Positions 26,599 to 35,279 are shown, numbered from the stretch's first letter. The stretch: DNA of 64,000 nucleotides from Flavobacterium laiguense (GCF_003097655.1 NZ_QCZH01000004.1:1-64000); one strand, 5' to 3'. The notes: a model not told the origin generated them from the letters alone. Translations and numbers: made by a program.

Positions 26599-28522
26599 CT
26601 ATAAGTTCTATTTTTCCTTTTGTTTTTAATTCCCGAAGTTTGGATATTTCGAAAACAATTGGAGTTACTAATAATACATAAATTGTCGAGGTAATGGTTC
26701 CCCCAATAAGCGGAACGGTAATTGGGAGCATCACATCTGCCCCTGTTCCCGTTGCCCAAAGTATGGGTATTAACCCAAATAATGACACCGAAACCGTCAT
26801 TAATTTTGGACGCAATCTTTTGGCTGAACCATCAATAATGTAGTCTCTCAAAATAGCTTCAGTTATGGTTTCTGAACTATTGCCGTGTTTTGCTACCATC
26901 TTGTTCATAGCTTCATTCAAATAGATGGTCATTAACATTGCCGTTTCAATCGCCATCCCAAACAAGGCAATAAACCCAACGGCAACGGCAACGGATAAAT
27001 TAATTCCATAAAAATAAACCAAAAACACTCCTCCTATCAAAGCAAACGGAACCGTTATCATTGTGATTATAGCTTCCTTCATGGAATGGTAGGTGAAATA
27101 TAAAACCAGGAATATAATAATGATAACGATGGGCAATATCAAACTCAATGTTTTATTGGCTCTAATTTGATTTTCCCATTGTCCGCTCCATTCCACATAA
27201 TAGCCTTTAGGCATTTTGGTCATCATGGCATCGAGTTTTTCCTGTGTTTCTTTTACGGTACTTCCTAAATCCCGATCTCGAACATTAAATAAAACACTCC
27301 CACGAAGCATTGCATTTTCACTATTTATCATAGGTGGTCCGTCACTTATTTTAACATCGGCAACCGTTTCTAATGGGATAGGACCAAATTCCATTGTTTG
27401 TACTTGTATCTTTTTCAAAGCTTCTATACTATTTCGATACTCTTGTGCGTATCTTGCGTTTACAGAGAATCGTTGTCTACCTTCAATAGTTGTGGTTAGT
27501 TTCATCCCCCCAATAGCCGCTTCCACGACATTGTTGATATCATCTATGGTGAGTCCATATCTACCAATAACTTCCCGTTTTGCCTCAATATCAATATACT
27601 TCCCTCCCGTAATGGGTTCTGCATATAAATCTTTTACCCCAGAAGTACCTTCAAGAGCTTTTTTTATTTTTTGGGACAAAACATTTATAGTATCCAAACT
27701 AGCTCCGTAGATTTTAATCCCTACATCCGTTCTAATACCTGTAGAAAGCATATTGATGCGATTGATAATCGGTTGTGTAAAACCATTTGTCACTCCCGGA
27801 ATTTGCAGTTTATTATTAATTTCCGTGACAATATCGTTCTTGGTTATCCCTTCCCTCCACTCCTGTCTTGGTTTCAACAAAATAATTGTTTCTATCATAC
27901 TTATCGGACTATTATCCGTAGCGGTATTGGCTCGTCCGGCTTTCCCCAAAACATGAACCACTTCGGGTATCGATTTGATGAGTTTGTCCTGTACTTGCAA
28001 AATTCTCTTTACTTCAGAATTGGAAACATCGGGCAAGGTAACGGGCATGAATAAAACAGAGCCTTCGTCTAACGGAGGCATAAATTCCGAACCCAAGCGA
28101 GTAAACATCAAGACTCCTATCAATAGCGCAATGACATTAATTCCTAATACTGTTTTTCTCCATTTTAAACAAAAAATCAAAATGGGCGTGTAAAAACTTT
28201 CTAATTTTCTATTAATGGGATTCTTGTTTTCTGGGCGTAGTTTCCCTTTCAACAAAAAACTAATTAAAACAGGAGTTAGCGTAATCGCCAAAAAAGCATC
28301 GACTATCAGTATAAACGATTTGGTCCATGCCAAAGGGCTAAACAATTTACCTTCCATTCCTGTAAGAAGGAACACAGGCAAAAAAGAAGTAATTACAATT
28401 ATTGTAGAATAAAAAACACCTGGCCCAACCAATTTTGAAGAACTTTCGATAAGTTTTAATCGTTCTTCAGTCGATAATGGGTCGTGTTCCTTTTTGAATA
28501 TATTTTTTATTTTATTTGTCAT
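26585..28522 (-). CDS. cusA: CusA-like RND permease, C-terminal part
   Basis: This frame encodes TM5 onward of a heavy-metal RND permease. I place a plausible start at ATG 28522 (MTNKIKNIFKKEHDPLSTEE), one base after the stop of the N-terminal part. An in-frame ATG at 28585 would overlap it by 62 bases. It includes TM5-TM6 (VITSFLPVFLLTGMEGKLFS), the second porter domain (SELEFMPPLDEG-like block GSEFMPPLDEGSVLFMPVTL) and TM8-TM12 (GFIALFGMAIETAMLMTIYL). The C-terminus is ordinary for CusA. Together with 28524-29813 the length and order match one full CusA, so this is a split or frameshifted gene. Confidence 0.82.
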   Translation of the reverse strand: MTNKIKNIFKKEHDPLSTEERLKLIESSSKLVGPGVFYSTIIVITSFLPVFLLTGMEGKLFSPLAWTKSFILIVDAFLAITLTPVLISFLLKGKLRPENKNPINRKLESFYTPILIFCLKWRKTVLGINVIALLIGVLMFTRLGSEFMPPLDEGSVLFMPVTLPDVSNSEVKRILQVQDKLIKSIPEVVHVLGKAGRANTATDNSPISMIETIILLKPRQEWREGITKNDIVTEINNKLQIPGVTNGFTQPIINRINMLSTGIRTDVGIKIYGASLDTINVLSQKIKKALEGTSGVKDLYAEPITGGKYIDIEAKREVIGRYGLTIDDINNVVEAAIGGMKLTTTIEGRQRFSVNARYAQEYRNSIEALKKIQVQTMEFGPIPLETVADVKISDGPPMINSENAMLRGSVLFNVRDRDLGSTVKETQEKLDAMMTKMPKGYYVEWSGQWENQIRANKTLSLILPIVIIIIFLVLYFTYHSMKEAIITMITVPFALIGGVFLVYFYGINLSVAVAVGFIALFGMAIETAMLMTIYLNEAMNKMVAKHGNSSETITEAILRDYIIDGSAKRLRPKLMTVSVSLFGLIPILWATGTGADVMLPITVPLIGGTITSTIYVLLVTPIVFEISKLRELKTKGKIELIDVKE

Positions 28523-28523
28523 T

Positions 28524-29813
28524 TTAAGTCGGTTGTTGGTTATTATCCATTTCCTCCTGTTTCTCCGAAATGGTTCTATAGGCATTTTCGACCATTACAA
28601 TCCCGTCATCTACCACTACCCCAATGGCAAGCGCAATTCCGGTTAATGACATAATATTGGAAGATATTCCAAATGCCTCCAGCAAAATAAATCCTACCGC
28701 TACGGAAATTGGTAATTGTATCAGGATAATTAAAGCACTTCGCCAATGGAAAAGAAAAAACAATACCACTATAGAAACGGCAATCATTTCCTCGATTAAG
28801 GTCCCTCTTACTGATTCGATCGCTTTTTCAATCAATTCACTTCTGTCATAGGAGGTTTTAAAAGTTACGCCTTCGGGCAACCCTTTTTCGACTTCCTTCA
28901 TTTTTAATTTGACCGCTTTTATTACTTTATCGGCATTTTCGCCATATCGCATAACCACAATTCCTCCAACCACTTCGCCTGTACCATTTTCATCAAAAAT
29001 TCCTAACCTCAAATCTCCCCCCATTTGTAAGGAACCTATATCTTTTACGGTAACAGGAACAGCGTTGTAATCCTTAATTGCAATGTTTTCTACATCCTTT
29101 ATATTTTTTACATATCCTAAACCTCTTATTATATAGGACATATCACTCATTTCAAATTTTCGACCACCAACATCATTATTATTCGCTTTGACGGCATTCA
29201 TCACTTCCATCATGCTCACCTTGTAGTACTGCATTTTTAGTGGATCTAAAACCAATTGGTATTGCTTTTCAAAACCACCAAACGAAGCTACTTCGGCCAC
29301 ACCGGGTACCGTTTGCAGAGCAAACTTCACATACCAATCCTGTAAGGCTCTTTGTTCTCCCAAATCCATACCATTAGTCTCTAAATGATACCAAAAAATA
29401 TGTCCCACTCCCGTACCATCAGGCCCTAATGTTGGGACTACGTTTTGTGGCAACAATCGTTGTGCAAAATTCAATCTCTCCATTACACGGGTTCTTGCCC
29501 AATAGGTATCTACATTATCTTCAAAAATGATATAAACAAAACTCATCCCAAACATTGATGCGCCTCGAATATTCTTAACTTTTGGAATCCCTTGTAAATT
29601 GGAAACCAAAGGATAGGTCACTTGATCCTCTATTACTTGTGGGCTTCTTCCCATCCATTCCGTAAATACAATAACTTGATTTTCGGATAAATCAGGAATG
29701 GCATCGATGGGATTTTGTTGCACACTATAAACTCCCCAAGCAAATAAGCAAGCGGAAACCAGCAATACAACCACTCGATTTCGCAGTGAGAATGATATCA
29801 ATTTTTCTACCAT
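28524..29813 (-). CDS. cusA: CusA-like RND permease, N-terminal part
   Basis: These 429 residues contain TM1 (VVLLVSACLFAWGVYSV), the first porter domain (FTEWMGRSPQVIEDQVTYPL) and TM2-TM4, ending in IALAIGVVVDDGIVMVENAY, the proton-relay helix. The frame stops after NNQQPT, in the cytoplasmic loop between TM4 and TM5. The next frame begins one base later. An intact RND monomer has about 1,040 residues; the two parts add up to that. Whether this is a single-base frameshift or a true two-piece pump cannot be decided here. Confidence 0.85.
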   Translation of the reverse strand: MVEKLISFSLRNRVVVLLVSACLFAWGVYSVQQNPIDAIPDLSENQVIVFTEWMGRSPQVIEDQVTYPLVSNLQGIPKVKNIRGASMFGMSFVYIIFEDNVDTYWARTRVMERLNFAQRLLPQNVVPTLGPDGTGVGHIFWYHLETNGMDLGEQRALQDWYVKFALQTVPGVAEVASFGGFEKQYQLVLDPLKMQYYKVSMMEVMNAVKANNNDVGGRKFEMSDMSYIIRGLGYVKNIKDVENIAIKDYNAVPVTVKDIGSLQMGGDLRLGIFDENGTGEVVGGIVVMRYGENADKVIKAVKLKMKEVEKGLPEGVTFKTSYDRSELIEKAIESVRGTLIEEMIAVSIVVLFFLFHWRSALIILIQLPISVAVGFILLEAFGISSNIMSLTGIALAIGVVVDDGIVMVENAYRTISEKQEEMDNNQQPT

Positions 29814-29829
29814 CTGATTTGTTTTTTAA

Positions 29830-29879
29830 CCCTATCAGTCCCGATAACTCCCGATAATTATCGGGACGGGACTGATAGG
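29830..29879. repeat. Nested palindromic hairpin upstream of cusA
   Basis: Outer arms CCTATCAGTCCCG (29831-29843) and CGGGACTGATAGG (29867-29879) pair perfectly. Inside them CCCGATAATTATCGGG (29850-29865) is itself a perfect palindrome. It lies between cusA (start 29813) and the small lipoprotein gene (stop 29890). It could act as a terminator or mRNA-stabilising structure, or be a mobile palindrome; related shorter palindromes occur elsewhere in the window. Confidence 0.7.
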
Positions 29880-29889
29880 ATTGCTATTT

Positions 29890-30096
29890 TTACTTTACTT
29901 TCTCGGTTAATTCCATTCCGCATTTGGAACAAGTATCTCCTTTTTTTCCTGTTATTTCAGGATGCATTGGGCAGGCGTACACTTGTGTCGTGTCTTCAGT
30001 TGGCGTTTTTGTTTCTGAGGCTTTCTCATTGTTTTTTTGGTTACAGGAAACCAGCCCGAATATCATTATTAGTAAGGCTATAATTGTATTTTTCAT
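29890..30096 (-). CDS. Small HMBD lipoprotein
   Basis: I choose ATG 30096 (MKNTIIALLIMIFGLVSCNQ) as start, because it gives a proper lipoprotein signal with lipobox LVSC; the ATG at 30138 would add 14 residues before it. The mature ~50 residues are essentially one heavy-metal-binding domain (VYACPMHPEITGKKGDTCSK then CGMEL). It closely resembles the N-terminus of the HMBD-DUF3347 lipoprotein at 16901. The likely role is periplasmic metal capture for the CusABC pump encoded just downstream. Confidence 0.78.
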   Translation of the reverse strand: MKNTIIALLIMIFGLVSCNQKNNEKASETKTPTEDTTQVYACPMHPEITGKKGDTCSKCGMELTEKVK

Positions 30097-30233
30097 TTTT
30101 TTGAAATTTATTTTAAATATGAATGCTACTCTATTCAATCAATCATTGCCTTTGTAAGAAACTCATCGCAAATAATTATTTGTAATGACCCTTAAATTGG
30201 AATAAAAAGAGATTCAAATTTTATATGATGAAA

Positions 30234-30809
30234 TTATTTTTTAAGATTCTCTTTTTCAGTCATTTTCATACCACACTTAGGGCAGTTTCCTGGCTTATCA
30301 GAAGTAGCTCCATCCATTGTGCAAACATATTTAGTAATAACTTCTGTACTTGTTTTTTGACCTTTGCCTGCAGTATCATGGTTGAGCTTGGTAGTTTTTA
30401 CCATTTTCATTCCACATTTGCTACATCCGCCTTCGATCAAACTTACTTCATCTGGATGCATCGGACAAGCATAAGTCGTTTCTTGAACTTTTTGTTTTGT
30501 CATTTTCATGCCACATTTAGGACATTTTCCTGGTTTAGCTGAAGTTGCTCCATCCATTGTACAGATATATTTTGTAACAACCTCACTACTGGCTTGACTT
30601 CCTTTAACTGCGGGATTGTATTTTCGTTCCGTGGTTATAACCATTTTCATTCCACATTTGCTACATCCGCCTTCGATCAAGCTTACTTCATCCGGATGCA
30701 TCGGACAGGCATAAGTTGTTTTTTGAGCTTCATTTTTTGTGTCTACTTGGGCAGATGCTACTGTAATTACTGTTAAGAACACGCTTAATACGATAATTAA
30801 ATTTTTCAT
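30234..30809 (-). CDS. Exported protein with four heavy-metal-binding domains
   Basis: The 191-residue protein has a signal peptide (ending ASAQ, about residue 21) and four HMBD units in an ABAB order. Type A (YACPMHPDEVSLIEGGCSKC) occurs twice, and type B (CTMDGATSAKPGKCPKCGMK and CTMDGATSDKPGNCPKCGMK) occurs twice, each ending CGMKM. Linkers are similar, showing that an A-B pair was duplicated inside the gene. It is probably a multi-site periplasmic metal sponge; the metal is not determinable from sequence. It stands alone, 95 bases upstream of the next gene. Confidence 0.8.
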   Translation of the reverse strand: MKNLIIVLSVFLTVITVASAQVDTKNEAQKTTYACPMHPDEVSLIEGGCSKCGMKMVITTERKYNPAVKGSQASSEVVTKYICTMDGATSAKPGKCPKCGMKMTKQKVQETTYACPMHPDEVSLIEGGCSKCGMKMVKTTKLNHDTAGKGQKTSTEVITKYVCTMDGATSDKPGNCPKCGMKMTEKENLKK

Positions 30810-30999
30810 TTTTTTTGATTTTAATAAACAAGGAATTGACTTCGTCGAAATTTTCGATTTAGTGAATTGTCGTTTTGTTTTAAATTTAAATAATTTTGAA
30901 TTGAATAGACTAGAGCATAATCAAATAATAGCAAAAAACTATAATTAAATAACTCCGTTAGCCGATTAAAAAAGGATTTAAAGCAAGATTTGCTTTCGA

Positions 31000-31023
31000 T
31001 TTGACACACCAATGGCTGTCAAA
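31000..31023. terminator. Conserved hairpin after the small Cys-rich gene (copy 2)
   Basis: TTTGACA (31000-31006) pairs with TGTCAAA (31017-31023). It is the counterpart of the hairpin at 18432-18455. Confidence 0.45.
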
Positions 31024-31030
31024 ATTAAAT

Positions 31031-31405
31031 TTAGCCTATTTTAGGAATGAGCCAAATCGATTTAAAACCAGAAGAAATTGTGGTTTTCAGATCATTAAAA
31101 TTTTCTTTTTTGGTATAAAAAAAGAATGTTTTAGCATTTATTTCTGTTGCAAAAGAAGCAACAATGGCAATTTGCACGGCAGGAATATTACAATTCGAAT
31201 GTCCACATTTTCCGCCGCACCCATGGTGTCGTTTTCCATTGGCATTGTTATGGGTATCACAACAATGTTTTGTTTCTTGTTTTGAAGAAACTTCTTTTTT
31301 ACAAGAGTCCTTATCTGAATAATTATTCCCACATGCAAAAGCCACACTTGACATCCATAAGAAACCAAATACAGCGAGTAGCAATATGTAGATTTTTTTA
31401 TTCAT
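31031..31405 (-). CDS. Small Cys/His-rich exported protein (copy 2)
   Basis: A 124-residue paralog of the protein at 18463 with the same plan: signal peptide (ending VAFA), Cys/His clusters (CGNNYSDKDSCKKE, HCCDTHNNANGKRHHGCGGK, CGHSNCN), a hydrophobic segment and the end SIWLIPKIG. All Cys of the central cluster are conserved between copies, which suggests the ligand set matters. No family is recognised. Here the gene keeps its original neighbour, the holin-like gene at 31488, so this is probably the ancestral position. Confidence 0.65.
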   Translation of the reverse strand: MNKKIYILLLAVFGFLWMSSVAFACGNNYSDKDSCKKEVSSKQETKHCCDTHNNANGKRHHGCGGKCGHSNCNIPAVQIAIVASFATEINAKTFFFYTKKENFNDLKTTISSGFKSIWLIPKIG

Positions 31406-31423
31406 TTGATTAAAAACTTAAGA

Positions 31424-31431
31424 CAAAGTTA
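31424..31431 (-). promoter_or_regulatory. -7 element for the Cys-rich gene (copy 2)
   Basis: On the minus strand this reads TAACTTTG, fitting TAnnTTTG, 19 bases before the start codon. The corresponding site at 18855-18862 is kept. Confidence 0.4.
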
Positions 31432-31487
31432 GGTCATTTCAGCTTTAATGTAGAAATAAACACACTAACTTTAAAACTAATTTAACA

Positions 31488-31832
31488 CTACTTATCGTTA
31501 CCAATAATTGAAAAAATGATAGACTGGGAAAGGGATAAAACAACACTAAAAATCATTGCAATCCAAAAAGTATCAACAGTAAAACCACCGACAATTTTAG
31601 TACAAAGTAAAATAATTATTGCATTTACAACCAATAAAAACAATCCTAAAGTAACGATTGTAAAAGGTAAGGTTAGCAGTACCATTATAGGCTTTATAAA
31701 AATATTAAGCAGTCCCAAAACAATTGCAACGACCATTGCCGTAGCTGGTCCGGCAACATGAACACCCGGCAAAAAATGGGCTATTCCAAAAACCAATCCT
31801 GCCGTAACAATGATTCTAATTAGTAAATTCAT
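31488..31832 (-). CDS. Phage holin family (Phage_holin_4_2-like) membrane protein
   Basis: The 114-residue protein is almost entirely four membrane helices (IIVTAGLVFGIAHFLPGVHV, MVVAIVLGLLNIFIKPIMVL, FTIVTLGLFLLVVNAIIILL, WIAMIFSVVLSLSQSIIFSI). The spacing and the NIFIKPIMVLLTLPFTIVTL stretch match the widespread Phage_holin_4_2/DUF360 family. Despite the name these proteins are mostly chromosomal and of unknown role. There is no phage context here. Its last codons are copied at 18895-18966. Confidence 0.8.
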   Translation of the reverse strand: MNLLIRIIVTAGLVFGIAHFLPGVHVAGPATAMVVAIVLGLLNIFIKPIMVLLTLPFTIVTLGLFLLVVNAIIILLCTKIVGGFTVDTFWIAMIFSVVLSLSQSIIFSIIGNDK

Positions 31833-31888
31833 AGAAATGTCCTTTTAAAATTTCAATAAATATAGTAAAAATAATATTCCATTTTATT

Positions 31889-32650
31889 TTATTTTAAAAA
31901 AGTACTTACTAATTCATAAAACAGAGCTGGGTTTTCTGCATGAAGCCAATGCCCTACATTGGGAATAGTTTCAATTTTAGAATTCGGAAAATGATTTTTT
32001 ATATTTTCAAAATCACTGTCCAAAATATAATTTGAATTCCCTCCACGAATAAAAAGTGTTGGCTTTTCAAAAATTAAATTGGGAGCTAATGCTTTACCAA
32101 TTTCATTTATTTTACCGTTAAAAACACTCAAATTAAATCGGAACGCCAATTGCCCTGGCTCTGCCCAATATAGGCTTTTCATCAAAAACTGACGTGTTCC
32201 AAAATCAGGAATGTAATTCTTCATGGTTTCTTCCACATCGTTACGACTTGGTTTGATTGAAAAATCAACCGCATTTAATCCCGCCAAAATATCCTGATGG
32301 TGTGGCGCATAAAATTTAGGTCCAATATCGGCAACAATTAATTGATCTACTAATTCTGGATGCAAAGCCGCAAAAAGCATAGCTGTTTTACCGCCCATAG
32401 AATGGCCGATAATATTGATTTTATTTAGGTGATTGGCTTGACAATAATCGTACACATCTTGAGCCATTAGTTCATAACTAAACTCCTCCGAATGAAAACT
32501 ACGTCCATGATTTCTTAAATCTAACAAATGAACCTGAAAACCATCGGCAGCGAATTGAGTTCCGAGTGATTTCCAATTATCGGACATTCCAAGAAAGCCG
32601 TGAAGAATTAATAGTGGTTTACCTGAGCCTTCTATTTTTGAGTAGAGCAT
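31889..32650 (-). CDS. Alpha/beta-hydrolase (YbfF-like esterase)
   Basis: The 253-residue cytoplasmic enzyme has the alpha/beta-hydrolase fold. An oxyanion-hole region is near 14-20 (LHGFLGM). The nucleophile elbow is GHSMGG near 83-88. The acid is probably in a strand near 190-205 and the catalytic His is in NVGHWLHAENPALF near the end. Length and motifs match the YbfF esterase group; the natural substrate is unknown. It begins the non-metal part of the window and is separated from pdxJ by a short palindrome. Confidence 0.85.
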   Translation of the reverse strand: MLYSKIEGSGKPLLILHGFLGMSDNWKSLGTQFAADGFQVHLLDLRNHGRSFHSEEFSYELMAQDVYDYCQANHLNKINIIGHSMGGKTAMLFAALHPELVDQLIVADIGPKFYAPHHQDILAGLNAVDFSIKPSRNDVEETMKNYIPDFGTRQFLMKSLYWAEPGQLAFRFNLSVFNGKINEIGKALAPNLIFEKPTLFIRGGNSNYILDSDFENIKNHFPNSKIETIPNVGHWLHAENPALFYELVSTFLK

Positions 32651-32667
32651 TGTGTGTGATTTTAGTG

Positions 32668-32681
32668 CCGATAATTATCGG
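32668..32681. repeat. Short palindrome CCGATAATTATCGG
   Basis: A perfect 14-bp palindrome lies in the gap between the hydrolase start and pdxJ stop. It belongs to the same family as the copies at 671, 10275 and 29850. Confidence 0.6.
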
Positions 32682-32743
32682 GAGTAGATTTTAGATTGCA
32701 GATTAAAACCTGTATTCTGGAATCATTGATCGATATTATAAAA

Positions 32744-33457
32744 CTATTTCAATTTTTGCAAATACATATTTACCACATTTTCCAACCCTAAATAAATCGC
32801 TTCAGAAATAAGGGCATGTCCAATGGAAACCTCCAATAGTCCTGGTATATTTTGATTGAAAAACTGAATATTATCCAAACTTAAATCGTGACCCGCATTG
32901 ATTCCTAATCCTAATTCATTTGCCAAAACAGCCGAAGCCACATAAGGCTCAATTCCTTTTTTATTCCCTAAGCCATATTCATGGGCAAAAGCTTCGGTGT
33001 ACAATTCTATTCTTTCGGTTCCGATTATTTTAGCTCCTTCTATCATCTCTAAAACGGGATCAACAAATATTGATGTTCTAATTCCATTTCGTTGAAACTC
33101 CTGAACGATTTCGGTCAAAAACGAAGCATGTTTTATGGTATCCCAACCCGCATTTGATGTAATGGCATCAACGGCATCCGGAACTAAAGTTACTTGCGTT
33201 GGCTTAACTTCGAGCACTAAATCTATAAAAGACCCTTCTGGATTTCCTTCAATATTATATTCCGTATAAACAATCGACTTTAAATCTCGGGCATCTTGAT
33301 ACCGAATGTGTCTTTCGTCTGGACGTGGATGAATAGTGATTCCTTGCCCACCAAATTTCTGGATATCAGTGGCCACTTTAAGTAAATCAGGCACATTTCC
33401 ACCACGCGCATTACGCAAAGTGGCAATTTTATTTATATTAACGCTTAATTTTGTCAT
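32744..33457 (-). CDS. pdxJ: Pyridoxine 5'-phosphate synthase
   Basis: The 237-residue enzyme joins 1-deoxyxylulose 5-phosphate and 3-amino-2-oxopropyl phosphate to make pyridoxine 5'-phosphate, the last ring-forming step of the DXP-dependent vitamin B6 pathway. Family signatures are LSVNINKIATLRNARGG at the N-terminus, GQGITIHPRPDERHI near 40-55 and GLGINAGHDLSLDN near 195-208. The length is normal for the family and the enzyme is cytoplasmic. Confidence 0.95.
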   Translation of the reverse strand: MTKLSVNINKIATLRNARGGNVPDLLKVATDIQKFGGQGITIHPRPDERHIRYQDARDLKSIVYTEYNIEGNPEGSFIDLVLEVKPTQVTLVPDAVDAITSNAGWDTIKHASFLTEIVQEFQRNGIRTSIFVDPVLEMIEGAKIIGTERIELYTEAFAHEYGLGNKKGIEPYVASAVLANELGLGINAGHDLSLDNIQFFNQNIPGLLEVSIGHALISEAIYLGLENVVNMYLQKLK

Positions 33458-33572
33458 AGAAACAGGAATTAAAAGAGTAATTTTTAAATTTATTTTGACA
33501 AAAATACAAAGTAAAAGGTAGCAGATTCTGTATATTTTTGATTATTTTGCGTCAATTATTGAGGATAGATTT

Positions 33573-34232
33573 ATGACAGATATTAAAGACTATATTACAA
33601 ACGACTACAAAGCAATTGACGGCCATGAAACTATTGGTGCTGTTCGAGACTTTTTTGATGATTTAAACTTCTCCCATTTTCCAGTTATAGAAGAGGGAAT
33701 CTACATTGGAAGTATTGCTGCTGATGATATAGAAACTTTTGACAGTGACAAAAAAATACTCGATTATAAATTTACGCTGGAACATTTTTTTGTCAGATCC
33801 AATATGATTTGGTTGGATGTATTGGAAATTTTCGCAAAGAACCACACCAACCTAGTACCTATTTTGGATGAAAGCAATAAATATATTGGGTATTATGAAA
33901 TTGAAGACATCATTAAATTTTTTCATGAAACCCCATTTCTAAAAGAGCAAGGTTCCATTATAATCGTCAAGAAAAACACAGTTGATTACTCGATGAGTCA
34001 AATCGTGCAAATTGTCGAAAGTAACAACGGCAAACTTTTAGGTCTTTTCATTTCAGAATCTGACATAAACACTGTTCAAGTAACCATGAAAATTAATTTA
34101 GGCTCTTTGAATGATATTATTCAGACTTTCAGAAGGTATAGTTACGAAATCATCTCCGATCATCATGAAGACAATTATATCAATAATTTAAAAGAACGTT
34201 CAGATTATCTAGACAAATACCTGAACATGTAA
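33573..34232 (+). CDS. CBS-domain protein
   Basis: The 219-residue cytoplasmic protein has two CBS motifs in the first ~130 residues (FSHFPVIEEGIYIGSIAADD and HTNLVPILDESNKYIGYYEI). A C-terminal ACT-like part follows (SIIIVKKNTVDYSMSQIVQI). CBS pairs bind adenine nucleotides and tune partner proteins. It is divergent from pdxJ, and lies 57 bases upstream of nadK on the same strand, so a regulatory tie to NADP supply is a possible inference. Confidence 0.82.
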   Translation: MTDIKDYITNDYKAIDGHETIGAVRDFFDDLNFSHFPVIEEGIYIGSIAADDIETFDSDKKILDYKFTLEHFFVRSNMIWLDVLEIFAKNHTNLVPILDESNKYIGYYEIEDIIKFFHETPFLKEQGSIIIVKKNTVDYSMSQIVQIVESNNGKLLGLFISESDINTVQVTMKINLGSLNDIIQTFRRYSYEIISDHHEDNYINNLKERSDYLDKYLNM

Positions 34233-34289
34233 CTGTTCCTATAGATTTTAAAAACAAAAACAAAATAAACCAACAGATTCAACAACAAA

Positions 34290-35174
34290 ATGAAAGTAGC
34301 TATTTACGGTCAATATTATTTAGTAAGCACAGAACCCATCATTAAAGACATTTTTGTGTTTTTCAAAAATAATAATGTGGAAATGGTTATTGAATCCGAT
34401 TTCTTAAAAATGTTGCACGAGAAAAACATTGTAAAAAAAGAATACAAAACTTTTTCTTCTCACACAGAATTGGACAAAAGTTTTGACATGTTGATCAGCA
34501 TCGGAGGAGACGGCACCATTTTAAGAGCCATAACCCTTGTTCGTAACTCAGGCGTTCCTTTGTTAGGAATAAATGCCGGAAGATTAGGATTCTTGGCTAC
34601 TGTACAAAAAGAAAACATTGCCGAATTCATGCAATTCGTTATCGATAAAAAATACACAATCTCAAAAAGAACCTTGTTGAGTTTATCCTGTTCGCCAGAT
34701 AACGAAGCTATTGATGAACTTGATTTTGCCATGAATGAAATATCAGTGAGCCGAAAAGACACCACATCGATGATCACGATAGAAACCTATTTAAACGACG
34801 AGTTTTTGAACTCCTATTGGGCAGACGGCTTAATTATAGCTACTCCAACAGGATCTACAGGCTATTCGTTGAGTTGTGGCGGTCCAATTTTAACTCCAGA
34901 TGTAAAAAGCCTAGTCATTACACCGATAGCTCCTCATAACCTAAATGCCAGACCGCTTGTTGTTCCAGATGAAACCGAAATCAGGCTAAAAGTATCCGGT
35001 AGAGAAGACCAATACTTGGTTTCGTTAGATTCTAGATTAAAGACCGTTAAAAACGATTCGATTCTAACCATAAAAAAAACCTCTTTCCAGATCAATATGG
35101 TAGAAATTCCAGAAGAAACATTTTTAAAAACCCTAAGAACAAAATTACTTTGGGGAGAAGACAGAAGAAATTAA
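34290..35174 (+). CDS. nadK: NAD kinase
   Basis: The 294-residue cytoplasmic enzyme phosphorylates NAD to NADP. It has the GGDG motif (ISIGGDGTILRAI near 70-82), NAGRLGFLA near 100-108, and the conserved DGLIIATPTGSTGYSLSCGG block near 178-197. Length and motif order match bacterial PpnK. It follows the CBS-protein gene in the common flavobacterial order. Confidence 0.95.
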   Translation: MKVAIYGQYYLVSTEPIIKDIFVFFKNNNVEMVIESDFLKMLHEKNIVKKEYKTFSSHTELDKSFDMLISIGGDGTILRAITLVRNSGVPLLGINAGRLGFLATVQKENIAEFMQFVIDKKYTISKRTLLSLSCSPDNEAIDELDFAMNEISVSRKDTTSMITIETYLNDEFLNSYWADGLIIATPTGSTGYSLSCGGPILTPDVKSLVITPIAPHNLNARPLVVPDETEIRLKVSGREDQYLVSLDSRLKTVKNDSILTIKKTSFQINMVEIPEETFLKTLRTKLLWGEDRRN

Positions 35175-35279
35175 ATCAATTTATATACGAATAGTACCCA
35201 CTTCTTCGTTTACAGTCATTAAAACCCATTACTTAGACCATCACCTTCTTAAAAAAATGTACTATTCTCACAATGGGTA

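Noticed and set aside
28500..28585. Programmed ribosomal frameshift in cusA
   Set aside because: A +1 shift would be needed and I see no classic slippery site such as CUU UGA. The ATG one base after the stop gives a simpler route, so I list it only as a split gene.
31488..31832. Holin-like gene as a sign of a prophage
   Set aside because: No other phage gene is nearby, and the family is common as a chromosomal membrane protein.
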